DNA from: Carboxydothermus islandicus
GTDB lineage: Bacteria; Bacillota; Z-2901; Carboxydothermales; Carboxydothermaceae
NCBI RefSeq assembly: GCF_001950325.1
Contig: NZ_BDJL01000141.1
Span: forward strand, 228 to 43,134
Direction: 5' to 3'
DNA length: 42,907 nucleotides
The notes under the pieces: generated by a model
Database searches by the model: none
Told to the model about the DNA's origin: nothing
What the model saw: the letters and a program-made list of their open reading frames with translations, nothing else
Program-made: the position numbers and the translations under genes
Part shown: piece by piece, positions 34,056 through 41,607 of the stretch
Layout: each line of letters opens with the position of its first letter
Position numbering within the stretch: position 1 is the first letter of the stretch

Positions 34056-34085
34056 GCATATTTTTTCCTCCTTTCTTCAATACTA
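34056..34085 (+). promoter_or_regulatory. Candidate SigG (forespore) promoter of gerA
   Basis: GCATA (34056-34060) fits the SigG -35 (GHATR). After exactly 18 nt comes AATACTA (34079-34085), matching the -10 CATNHTA at all but the first position. Germinant-receptor operons are SigG-dependent in Bacillus, so sequence and gene function agree. Transcription would begin near 34092, just upstream of the Shine-Dalgarno. Confidence 0.6.
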
Positions 34086-34101
34086 TAAAGAGGAAAGGAG
34101 G
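34067..34101 (+). repeat. Palindrome pairing an anti-SD mimic with the gerA ribosome binding site
   Basis: CCTCCTTTC (34067-34075) is the exact inverse of GAAAGGAGG (34093-34101), the gerA Shine-Dalgarno. The left arm with the next T equals the conserved 3' tail of 16S rRNA (CCTCCTTTCT). In read-through RNA it could hide the ribosome binding site; in RNA starting at the SigG-like promoter the left arm would be absent. Confidence 0.6.
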
Positions 34102-34107
34102 GGCAAA

Positions 34108-35706
34108 ATGGGCTTATGGGGAAAAATTACAAAAATTTTTAAGGGTAAAGGAAAAAATTCATCTTTTAACGAAGAAAAGCCAACCAGGCTTTCGGAGTAT
34201 AAAGAAAAAAGATTTTCCGGGAAGGTTACGGTTGACGCTTCGGAAATAAGAAAAATTTTAGGGGATCCTTCGGACCTTGTTATCAGAGAATTCAGCTATT
34301 ACGGGGTTGCGGCGGCGGCGGTAATGATTGATGGTTTGGTAGATAAAATGGTGGTTATCGATGGGATTTTAAAGCCTTTAATGGTTGAGGCCAAAATTGC
34401 CAGGGAAAAGCCCGCTGACCCTTATAAAAGTTTGAAAGAAGAAATGCTGGCTATTGCGGAAATTAAAGAGGTGCAAACCCTGGATGAGTTTCTGCTGGCG
34501 GTGCTGTCCGGTGAAGTTGGGCTTCTTCTGGAAAATTGTCCGGTGGCACTTTTGGCCAGCGCCAAGGGCTGGGCAACCCGATCGGTAACCGAACCGATGA
34601 ATGAAGTGGTGGTGCGGGGTCCACAGGAAGGTTTTACCGAAACCATCCGGGTAAATACAACCTTAATCCGGCGGCGGGTCCGTTCGCCCTACCTCCGGTT
34701 TGAAGCTTTAAAAATCGGGCGGATTTCTCAGACCGATGTGGTAATAGCGTATCTCGAAGACATTGCTAATCCCCAAATTGTGGAGGAAGTACGAAACAGG
34801 CTTTCCCGGATTGATGTGGATGCTATTTTAGAGAGCGGTTATCTTGAAGAGTTTATAGAAGACGATCCATTTAATATCTTTCCCCAGATTAAACATACCG
34901 AGCGACCGGATAAAGCGGTAGCGGATTTGTTAGAGGGAAAGGTGGTAATTTTAACCGACGGAACTCCTTTAGCCTTGATAGTACCGGCTACCTTTCCCGA
35001 GTTCTTTCAAGCAGCGGAAGATTATTATGAAAAATATTTCATCGGAAACTTTTTACGCTTAATTCGCCTTTTAGCTTTTTTTATTGCTATGTTTTTACCT
35101 TCCCTTTACATTGCGATTATTACCTATCACCAGGAAATGATTCCAACGGAGCTTTTAATAAATATCTGGGCTTCCCGCTCGGGAGTACCTTTTCCCGCTT
35201 TTGTCGAAGCGTTAATCATGGAGATTGCCTTTGAAGCTCTCAGGGAAGCGGGGGTGCGCCTGCCGCGTCCCGTTGGTCAGGCGGTGAGTATCGTTGGAGC
35301 ATTAATAATCGGGCAGGCGGCGGTTGAAGCGGGAATTGTATCTACTTCCATGGTTATTACCGTTGCCATTACCGGAATTGCTTCCTTTGCCATTCCGGCT
35401 TTTAACATGGCCGTAGCGGCCCGGATTTACCGCTTTGGGATGATGATTTTGGCGGCAACTTTTGGCATGTTCGGGCTGATGATGGGCTTTATCTTTTTAG
35501 TGATCTTGCTTTGCAATACCCGTTCCTTTGGGGTTCCTTACCTGGCCCCGATAGCACCTTTAAGCATTCCCGACCAGCGAGACGTTGTTGTAAGACTGCC
35601 CCGGTGGCTTATGGTCAAGAGGCCCAAACACTTTCGTCCCCGGGATGAGCGGCGGGTAAAAGAAGGATTAAGACCGGGCTATCATAAAGGGGAGAAGCGG
35701 CGGTGA
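34108..35706 (+). CDS. Spore germination protein, GerA family (receptor A subunit)
   Basis: The 532-aa A subunit of a germinant receptor, an inner spore-membrane complex that senses nutrients. Seen: a hydrophilic N-terminal part (1-305) with the family blocks RGPQEGFTETIRVNTTLIRRR and DDPFNIFPQIKHTERPDK, then LLEGKVVILTDGTP leading into a C-terminal membrane domain with about five hydrophobic segments (about 310-490). ATG 34108 is chosen because GGAAAGGAGGGG directly precedes it; the frame is open upstream to 34012 but without a start signal. It overlaps gerC by 4 bp. No gerB permease-like gene accompanies it. The germinant cannot be predicted. Confidence 0.93.
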   Translation: MGLWGKITKIFKGKGKNSSFNEEKPTRLSEYKEKRFSGKVTVDASEIRKILGDPSDLVIREFSYYGVAAAAVMIDGLVDKMVVIDGILKPLMVEAKIAREKPADPYKSLKEEMLAIAEIKEVQTLDEFLLAVLSGEVGLLLENCPVALLASAKGWATRSVTEPMNEVVVRGPQEGFTETIRVNTTLIRRRVRSPYLRFEALKIGRISQTDVVIAYLEDIANPQIVEEVRNRLSRIDVDAILESGYLEEFIEDDPFNIFPQIKHTERPDKAVADLLEGKVVILTDGTPLALIVPATFPEFFQAAEDYYEKYFIGNFLRLIRLLAFFIAMFLPSLYIAIITYHQEMIPTELLINIWASRSGVPFPAFVEALIMEIAFEALREAGVRLPRPVGQAVSIVGALIIGQAAVEAGIVSTSMVITVAITGIASFAIPAFNMAVAARIYRFGMMILAATFGMFGLMMGFIFLVILLCNTRSFGVPYLAPIAPLSIPDQRDVVVRLPRWLMVKRPKHFRPRDERRVKEGLRPGYHKGEKRR

Positions 35707-36860
35707 AAAAGGTCTTAGCGGCTTTGTTAATTATCGGGCAAATTTTCTTTACAGGTTGCTGGAGCCGGATGGAATTGGAAGATTTAGCGATTGTACAGGG
35801 CATAGGGGTGGATGAAAATAAAAAAGGTTTAAAAAAAGACCGGTACTTATTTTCAGTGCAGGTGGTTAATCCCAGTGCTCTTACCAGTAAAGGAGGTGGC
35901 GGTGGAGAAAAGCCTTACGTCATAAGGCTTATTAGTGGCGAACTTTTTTTTACCTCTTTGCGGGAACTTAATATGGAAACGGCTTTGCGCCTGTATTATG
36001 CCCACAACCGGGTGATACTTATCTCCGAAGAAGTAGCCCGCGACGGATTAAAAAACCTTTTGGATTTTTTTGAGAGAAACCCGCAGTTTCGCCGGGATAA
36101 TTATGTCTTAATAGTAAAAGGTAAAGCGGTTGATGTTTGGGATGGTTTTCCTGGACTGGTGAAAGTTCCGGCAATTGCTATTTATGATTTAGCGCAAAAG
36201 TCGTATCTTACTGCGGAAGCTGGGATTATTGAGTTAGGGGATTTTATTGAGCTTATGGAGGAAGAAGGGGTGGATCCTTACGCACCTGGGGTGAAGATTT
36301 TGCTCAAGAAAGGGCGAAAAGATATTCGGGTATTTCAAACGGCTCTTTTTAAAAAAGATAAATTTGTGGGCTGGCTTGATGAGAAACAGTCCCGGGGTTT
36401 GTTGATTGTTACCAACAAAGTAAAAGGCGGGATTACTGAGGTTACTAACCCCTTTAATCCCGAAGATAAGCTTTCGGTAGAATTGGAAAAATCAAAAGCG
36501 AAGTGGGAACTAAAGGTGGTGGAGAATAAGCCTATAATAAGACTTAAGGTGGAAACAGAAGGGATTATAACCGAGGTCCAAAACGGCCTTGATTTTAGTA
36601 AAAAGGAAACTTTTCAAAAATTAAATCGGGAGTATGCCAAGTCGGTCCGGCGCGATATTTTGGAGTTTATTAATAAAACCAGGGAAATTGGTGCAGATCC
36701 TGCCGGTTTTGGCCGTTTTATCTACCGGGAAAACCCCGGGCTCTGGCAGGAGATAAAAGATGACTGGGAGGAGGAAATTAAAAATTTGTCGATTGAGGTA
36801 AAGGTTCAGGCTAAAATTGTTCGAACGGGGATGACAGCCGCTTCAATTAAACCCCAGTAG
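35703..36860 (+). CDS. Spore germination lipoprotein, Ger(x)C family (receptor C subunit)
   Basis: A 385-aa lipoprotein: signal peptide and lipobox FTGC with Cys19, then the Ger(x)C signature WSRMELEDLAIVQGIGVDE. The C-terminal half carries the conserved EFINKTREIGADPAGFGR-like region where the three-domain GerC fold ends. C subunits attach to the outer face of the spore inner membrane and are needed for receptor function. The start is GTG 35703, overlapping the gerA stop, with AAAGGGGAG upstream. It is followed after 13 bp by a small membrane protein gene instead of gerB. Confidence 0.93.
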   Translation: MKKVLAALLIIGQIFFTGCWSRMELEDLAIVQGIGVDENKKGLKKDRYLFSVQVVNPSALTSKGGGGGEKPYVIRLISGELFFTSLRELNMETALRLYYAHNRVILISEEVARDGLKNLLDFFERNPQFRRDNYVLIVKGKAVDVWDGFPGLVKVPAIAIYDLAQKSYLTAEAGIIELGDFIELMEEEGVDPYAPGVKILLKKGRKDIRVFQTALFKKDKFVGWLDEKQSRGLLIVTNKVKGGITEVTNPFNPEDKLSVELEKSKAKWELKVVENKPIIRLKVETEGIITEVQNGLDFSKKETFQKLNREYAKSVRRDILEFINKTREIGADPAGFGRFIYRENPGLWQEIKDDWEEEIKNLSIEVKVQAKIVRTGMTAASIKPQ

Positions 36861-36873
36861 GGTGGTGATTTCC

Positions 36874-37089
36874 TTGGCATATCTTTTGGTAGGGTTATAT
36901 TTTTTAATATTGGGTGTTTTTGGCTATCCCCTCCTGCGGGAAAAGGAGTACCGGGAATTAATCGTATTTTCCGTTTTAATGTTAATTTCCTTTTATTACG
37001 TATTAGCGGTTGTGTTAGGCTGGCCCTTAATAAATCCGGCTTTACCGGTCATGAAAATTGGTAAAATTATTAGCGGTTTCTTTGAATAA
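36874..37089 (+). CDS. Small two-span membrane protein in the ger operon
   Basis: A 71-aa protein with two hydrophobic helices (about residues 3-18 and 29-47) separated by a charged turn (LLREKEYRE). TTG 36874 lies 7 nt behind GGTGGTG and is preferred over GTG 36862, which would use no separate ribosome binding site. I recognise no family. As the third gene of a gerA-gerC unit it may be a germination-receptor accessory, comparable in position to the small D subunits (two membrane helices) of some Bacillus receptor operons. This is inferred from location and topology, not from sequence similarity. Confidence 0.68.
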   Translation: MAYLLVGLYFLILGVFGYPLLREKEYRELIVFSVLMLISFYYVLAVVLGWPLINPALPVMKIGKIISGFFE

Positions 37090-37140
37090 TTTTCGATAGT
37101 TTTTGGTTTTTTCTTTAAATAAAAAAATTTGAGTATATGC

Positions 37141-37172
37141 AGGTAAATTTTTTGGAACAAGGAAAATTACCT
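37141..37172 (+). terminator. Possible weak terminator after the ger genes
   Basis: AGGTAAATTTT (37141-37151) can pair with AAAATTACCT (37163-37172) with one bulged A. It is followed by A-rich sequence and only a short T-run further on, so termination is uncertain. Confidence 0.3.
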
Positions 37173-37199
37173 ATAAAAAACTTTTATTATTAAGGATTA

Positions 37200-37229
37200 T
37201 TGTTTATTTTTTTTTCTTTGTGTTATAAT
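37200..37229 (+). promoter_or_regulatory. Promoter of rex
   Basis: TTGTTT (37200-37205), 18 nt, TATAAT (37224-37229) with an upstream TGT giving an extended -10. Confidence 0.65.
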
Positions 37230-37235
37230 TCACCT
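37218..37235. promoter_or_regulatory. Putative Rex operator overlapping the rex -10
   Basis: TTGTGTTATAATTCACCT matches the Rex consensus TTGTGAAnnnnTTCACAA at TTGTG and TTCAC with correct spacing; four inner or outer positions deviate. It covers the -10 of the rex promoter, the position expected for autorepression relieved by high NADH. Confidence 0.5.
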
Positions 37236-37252
37236 ATAAGGAGGGGAGCGGT

Positions 37253-37879
37253 ATGAAAGGGTTTAAAATTCCAGAAGCCACAATTTCAAGGCTTTCGGTA
37301 TACTCCCGCTATCTGGAAAACCTGTACCGTAAAGGCATTACTACCGTGTCTTCGGCGGACATTGCCCAGGGGGTAGGGGTAACTTCAGCTCAGGTTAGAA
37401 AAGACCTTGCTTATTTTGGCGAGTTTGGTACCCGGGGGGTTGGGTACAATGTTAAGGAGCTTTTAGACCATACTTTAAAAATTCTCGGATTAAATACTAC
37501 CTGGAATATGGTAGTGGTGGGTGCTGGAAATCTCGGCTCGGCTCTTTGTGCTTACCGGGGCTTTAGAGAGAGGGGTTTTTACATAGTAGGGGTATTTGAT
37601 AACGATTTGACCAAAATCGGTAAAAAAATTAACGAGTACGAAGTTTTACCGATTGACAAGTTAGAAGAAGTGATCAGGGAAAACAACGTGGAGATTGGAA
37701 TTATTGCCGTTCCGGCAGCTTATGCTCAGGATGTTGCTACCCGTTTGGTAAAAGCGGGGGTGAAGGGGATCTTGAACTTTGCTCCGACGGTTTTAAACGT
37801 TCCCGATAAGATTATCGTTAGAAGTGTGGACCTAACGGTTAATTTAGAAGTTCTATCCTTTAATATTCGCCGCGACTAA
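37253..37879 (+). CDS. rex: Redox-sensing transcriptional repressor Rex
   Basis: Rex represses fermentation and respiration genes and leaves DNA when NADH rises. The 208-aa protein has an N-terminal winged helix ([19 protein letters not shown], then [23 protein letters not shown]) and a Rossmann domain with GAGNLGSAL (about 91-99) and the domain-swapped C-terminal helix. The length is standard. AAGGAGGGG precedes the ATG. It is a single gene between its own promoter and a strong terminator. Confidence 0.96.
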   Translation: MKGFKIPEATISRLSVYSRYLENLYRKGITTVSSADIAQGVGVTSAQVRKDLAYFGEFGTRGVGYNVKELLDHTLKILGLNTTWNMVVVGAGNLGSALCAYRGFRERGFYIVGVFDNDLTKIGKKINEYEVLPIDKLEEVIRENNVEIGIIAVPAAYAQDVATRLVKAGVKGILNFAPTVLNVPDKIIVRSVDLTVNLEVLSFNIRRD

Positions 37880-37906
37880 GACCCCGGTGTTTACCGGGGT
37901 TTTTTG
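37878..37906 (+). terminator. Terminator after rex
   Basis: ACCCCGGT (37881-37888), GTTT loop, ACCGGGGT (37893-37900) and six T; the stem extends outward by A-T and G-T pairs to 37878. Confidence 0.92.
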
Positions 37907-37974
37907 TTTGAAAAAAGTAATTGCATGGGTTTTATAAAGATGATAAACTTTTTGTGAAAGAAGGGGGATTTTTC

Positions 37975-38535
37975 TTGAAAATCTACCTGGCTTCAAAATC
38001 ACCGCGCCGGCAGGAGTTATTAAAAAAAATTTACAGCCGGTTTGAAATAATTCCGCCGGAGGTAAAGGAAGAGGGCTATTCGTTAAATCCCATGGAATTG
38101 GCGCTAACCCTCTCCCGCCAAAAAGCCGAGAATGTGGCTGCAAAAATAAAGGAAGGAGTCATCGTTGCTGCCGATACGGTGGTAGCGGTAGAGGGAAAAG
38201 TACTGGGTAAGCCCCGGGATGAAGAGGAGGCTTATTTCATGTTAAAAACCCTGTCCGGGCGGGAACACGATGTTTATACCGGAGTAACCTTAATGGAACA
38301 GCCGCAAAAACGGGAAAAAAGTTTTGTCGAGGCTACCAGAGTCTGGTTTTACCCTTTAACCGATGAAGAAATAAAAAATTACATAGATTCCCGGGAGCCC
38401 TTTGATAAAGCGGGGGCTTACGGCATACAGGGCAAAGGTGCTCTTTTTGTGGCAAGAATTGAAGGATGTTATTTTAATGTGGTGGGGCTTCCGGTGGCCC
38501 GATTGTATCGTGAACTTAGAGAGTGGGGATATTAA
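37975..38535 (+). CDS. maf: Maf-family nucleoside triphosphate pyrophosphatase
   Basis: Maf proteins hydrolyse dTTP, UTP or modified pyrimidine NTPs to monophosphates and can inhibit septation. The 186-aa protein has the family start LASKSPRRQELL, then VVAADTVVAVEGKVLGKP, REHDVYTGV and the C-terminal AYGIQGKGALFVARIEGCYFNVVGLP. TTG 37975 is chosen because AAGGGGGAT lies 8 nt upstream and the motif begins at residue 2; an in-frame ATG further upstream (near 37924) would add a non-homologous leader. The stop shares its last A with radC (TAATG). Maf-radC-mreBCD is a conserved Firmicutes cell-shape cluster. Confidence 0.93.
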   Translation: MKIYLASKSPRRQELLKKIYSRFEIIPPEVKEEGYSLNPMELALTLSRQKAENVAAKIKEGVIVAADTVVAVEGKVLGKPRDEEEAYFMLKTLSGREHDVYTGVTLMEQPQKREKSFVEATRVWFYPLTDEEIKNYIDSREPFDKAGAYGIQGKGALFVARIEGCYFNVVGLPVARLYRELREWGY

Positions 38536-39215
38536 TGGGGGAAAAAATCAAAAACCTGCCAGAGGAGCTCAGACCGAGGGAGCGGCTTTTACGCCATGGA
38601 CCGGAGAGTTTAAACCCGGCTGAGCTCCTGGCGGTGCTTCTTGGAAGCGGTACGCCCCAGGAAAATGCTCTGGAATTGGCGTTACGACTTTTAACTACTT
38701 TTGGCGGGTTAAAGGGGCTAATAGAGGTGCATCCCGAACAGTTAAAAAGCTTTAAAGGAATTGGCCAGGCCAAAGCAGCAAAACTTTTAGCGGCTTTAGA
38801 ATTAGCCCGGCGCTATTACGAGCTTACCGGTGAGGATAAGCTAAATTTTTTAAATCCCGATGATGTTTATAATTATTTAAGATACAAAATTGGCCACAAA
38901 AAGCAGGAACAAGTGGTGGTGTTATATTTAAATACCAAAAACCAGCTTTGCGGTGAAAATGTAGTTGCCATTGGTGGGGTAAATCATGCGGGGGTGTCGC
39001 CGGGAGATATTTTTCGGGAAGCGGTAAAAATTGGGGCTTATGCGGTAATTATTGCCCATAATCATCCCAGCGGCGACCCAACTCCCAGCAAAGAAGACAT
39101 AGATTTTACCGGCCGGGTGAAAAAGGCTTCCGAAATTTTAGGGATTAAACTCTTAGATCATCTAATTCTCGGAGAAAATAAATATATCAGTATGAAAGCC
39201 GAGCGGTTATTTTAG
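38535..39215 (+). CDS. radC: RadC family JAB1/MPN-domain protein
   Basis: A 226-aa RadC-like protein with an N-terminal helix-hairpin-helix region (about 70-95, SFKGIGQAKAAKLLAALELARR) and a JAMM metalloprotease-like domain. The zinc signature is intact: His175, His177 and Asp188 in AHNHPSGDPTPSKED. Despite the name, DNA-repair function is doubtful in studied bacteria and its role is unknown. The ATG shares a base with the maf stop. mreB follows 15 bp downstream, so it is part of the maf-radC-mre transcript. Confidence 0.93.
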   Translation: MGEKIKNLPEELRPRERLLRHGPESLNPAELLAVLLGSGTPQENALELALRLLTTFGGLKGLIEVHPEQLKSFKGIGQAKAAKLLAALELARRYYELTGEDKLNFLNPDDVYNYLRYKIGHKKQEQVVVLYLNTKNQLCGENVVAIGGVNHAGVSPGDIFREAVKIGAYAVIIAHNHPSGDPTPSKEDIDFTGRVKKASEILGIKLLDHLILGENKYISMKAERLF

Positions 39216-39230
39216 AAAGGGGAAGTTAAG

Positions 39231-40277
39231 ATGGCCTTTAAATTTGGATTGGTAGCAAAGGATTTAGGCATTGACCTGGGAACTGCTAACTCTTTGGTAT
39301 ACGTAAAGGGACGGGGCGTAGTTTTATTAGAACCTTCGGTGGTGGCGATTAGAAAGGAAACGGGGCAAGTGCTGGCGGTAGGCAACGAAGCCAAGCAGAT
39401 GATTGGCCGGACTCCGGGAAATATTGTGGCTATCCGGCCGATGAAAGATGGAGTTATTGCCGATTTTGACATTACATATAACATGTTAAAACATTTTATT
39501 AACAAGGCTTTGGGCGATAAGACCTATTTAATTAAGCCCAACGTGGTGGTGTGTGTACCCTCAGGAGCTACAGCGGTGGAAGAAAGGGCAATCCGGGATG
39601 CAGCTTTGGCCGCAGGGGCCAGGGAAGCGTATTTAATTGAAGAGCCCATGGCTGCAGCGATTGGAGCGGGATTACCGGTGGAAGAGCCTACCGGCAATCT
39701 TATTGTGGACATCGGCGGAGGTACCACCGAAGTTGCGGTAATTTCTTTTGGGGGGATAGTAACCAGCCAGTCCTTAAGGATTGCCGGGGATGAAATGGAT
39801 GAAGCGATTATTAATCACATTAAGAAAACCTACAATTTAATGATTGGCGAACGTACAGCGGAAGAAATTAAAATTAACATTGGTTCCGCTTACCCTCAGG
39901 ATACGGTTACCACTTATGAGGTAAAGGGCCGGGATTTAATTACCGGACTGCCGCGAACAATTGAAGTGAGTTCCGAGGAAATTTATAAGGCTTTAAAAGA
40001 ACCGGTTTCGGCCATTGTGGAGGCCATTAAAGCCACTTTGGAGAAGACACCTCCGGAACTGGCGGCGGACATCATGGACCACGGGATTATGCTGGCCGGG
40101 GGAGGCTCATTGCTAAAAGGTCTTGATAAGTTAATAAGTGCCGAAACCCACATGCCGGTCCACGTGGCGGAGGAACCGATGTTTTGCGTAGCTTACGGTA
40201 CCGGAAAAGCTTTGGAAAACCTCAATGTTTTAAGAAATGTTTTAAAAACCCCCAAAAAATCCATAAAAGAGGCGTGA
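39231..40277 (+). CDS. mreB: Rod-shape-determining protein MreB (bacterial actin)
   Basis: MreB forms membrane-bound filaments that direct lateral wall synthesis. The 348-aa protein shows the actin-fold nucleotide motifs: [14 protein letters not shown] (phosphate 1), [14 protein letters not shown] (phosphate 2), the adenosine motif [15 protein letters not shown] and the connecting [16 protein letters not shown] segment. The length is standard. GAAAGGGGAAG lies 5 nt before the ATG. First of mreB-mreC-mreD. Confidence 0.97.
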   Translation: MAFKFGLVAKDLGIDLGTANSLVYVKGRGVVLLEPSVVAIRKETGQVLAVGNEAKQMIGRTPGNIVAIRPMKDGVIADFDITYNMLKHFINKALGDKTYLIKPNVVVCVPSGATAVEERAIRDAALAAGAREAYLIEEPMAAAIGAGLPVEEPTGNLIVDIGGGTTEVAVISFGGIVTSQSLRIAGDEMDEAIINHIKKTYNLMIGERTAEEIKINIGSAYPQDTVTTYEVKGRDLITGLPRTIEVSSEEIYKALKEPVSAIVEAIKATLEKTPPELAADIMDHGIMLAGGGSLLKGLDKLISAETHMPVHVAEEPMFCVAYGTGKALENLNVLRNVLKTPKKSIKEA

Positions 40278-40282
40278 TATAG

Positions 40283-41104
40283 TTGGCTAAGAGATACTGG
40301 GGCAAGACTCTTTTAGTTGGGGTATTGCTGACGGTGCTTCTCCTGTCTCTTGCCCGCTATACCACCCGGGAGCTTCCTTTTTTTTCCGAAGTTAAGTCCG
40401 GACTTAAAGACTTGACTTACCCTTTTGCCCGGGCGGTTAGTTTTCTCTGGGGTGGAGTTAGCAATGTTACCCAATACTTTAAAGATATTAATGAGCTGCG
40501 GCGGGAAAAAGATAGGCTTCTTCAGGAAAATACTGCTTTAAAATACCAGTTAAATCGTTTACAGGAAGTAGAGAGGGAAAACCTGCGGCTTAAAGCACTG
40601 CTGGGCTACAGTCAGGAACACCCAAATTATGAACTTATTGTGGCCAAAATTATCGAGCGGGATCCGGCCAACTGGTATAAGTCTTTTACGGTAAATCAGG
40701 GAAAAAGTTCCGGAATTAAGAAAGACATGCCGGTTTTGGACCAAAACGGTCTGGTGGGCCGGATGATGAATGTGGCCGCTTTAAACGGTGAAGTATTGCT
40801 AATTACCGATCCGCGGAGCAGTGTGGCGGCGGTTACTTACCAGGGACGGGTTCCGGGGATAATAAAAGGAACGGCTTTATCCTCCGAGCTTATTATGGAT
40901 AACATTCCGCTAAATCTTGAAGTTCGTACCGGAGAGAAGGTGCTAACCTCCGGGCAGGGAGGAGTATTTCCCGCTGGTATACCTATCGGTTACATTGTAA
41001 GTGTAACCAAAGATCCGTCGGGTTTGGTACAGGTGGCGAAGGTTCGTCCTTATGTGGATTTTGACCGGTTAGAGGAAGTTTTTATTTTAAAAGGCAGTCG
41101 TTGA
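40283..41104 (+). CDS. mreC: Rod-shape-determining protein MreC
   Basis: MreC links MreB, MreD and PBP2 at the membrane. The 273-aa protein has a short cytoplasmic start, one membrane helix (about 8-26), a coiled coil (about 65-105, ELRREKDRLLQENTALKYQLNRLQEVEREN) and the extracytoplasmic double beta-barrel with VLDQNGLVGRM, ITDPRSSVAAVTYQGRVPGI and VLTSGQGGVFPAGIPIGYI. The start is TTG 40283, 5 bp after the mreB stop, with AGAGGCG upstream. Confidence 0.95.
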   Translation: MAKRYWGKTLLVGVLLTVLLLSLARYTTRELPFFSEVKSGLKDLTYPFARAVSFLWGGVSNVTQYFKDINELRREKDRLLQENTALKYQLNRLQEVERENLRLKALLGYSQEHPNYELIVAKIIERDPANWYKSFTVNQGKSSGIKKDMPVLDQNGLVGRMMNVAALNGEVLLITDPRSSVAAVTYQGRVPGIIKGTALSSELIMDNIPLNLEVRTGEKVLTSGQGGVFPAGIPIGYIVSVTKDPSGLVQVAKVRPYVDFDRLEEVFILKGSR

Positions 41105-41121
41105 CACCTGGGGGCAATGGT

Positions 41122-41607
41122 ATGTCAAATCTAAAGGCTATGCTGTATTTTTTATTTTTTTATATAATAGCGCAAACGGTTTTTAGCCGCCTGGCGGTAA
41201 ATGGAGTAAAACCGGACTTAATTTTAATTTTAACGGTAATTTTAAGCTTTTTATATGGTCCCCCCCGGGGGGCCTTTTTCGGTATGCAAGGAGGCCTTAT
41301 TGAAGACCTCTTTACCGGCCACTTTATCGGGCTTAATACTTTGGTAAAAATGGTTGCCGGTTTTCTGGCGGGGGTGTTAGAAGGAAAAATATATCCGGAA
41401 AACTGGTGGTTTCCGGGGGTTATTGTTTTTGTTTTAACTTTTGTAAAGGATTTTCTCTACGTAGCTTTTTTAAATCTCCTGGGTATAAGTATTACCTTCA
41501 CCGAAGCCTTTGGCAGGATAATGCCCGTAGAAGCATTATACAACTTTTTCCTAACGCCTGTCTTTTATTTCTTTTTTTACCGCGCCGTCAGGGGGAATAA
41601 GCCTTGA
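41122..41607 (+). CDS. mreD: Rod-shape-determining protein MreD
   Basis: A 161-aa polytopic protein with about five membrane helices, including the typical LILILTVILSFLYGPPRGAFFGMQGGLIEDLFTG region. MreD stabilises the elongasome with MreC. An in-frame TTG at 41101 overlaps the mreC stop, but ATG 41122 is preferred because GGGGGC lies 7 nt upstream and the extra residues are not membrane-like. Its last codons overlap the PBP2 start. Confidence 0.9.
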   Translation: MSNLKAMLYFLFFYIIAQTVFSRLAVNGVKPDLILILTVILSFLYGPPRGAFFGMQGGLIEDLFTGHFIGLNTLVKMVAGFLAGVLEGKIYPENWWFPGVIVFVLTFVKDFLYVAFLNLLGISITFTEAFGRIMPVEALYNFFLTPVFYFFFYRAVRGNKP

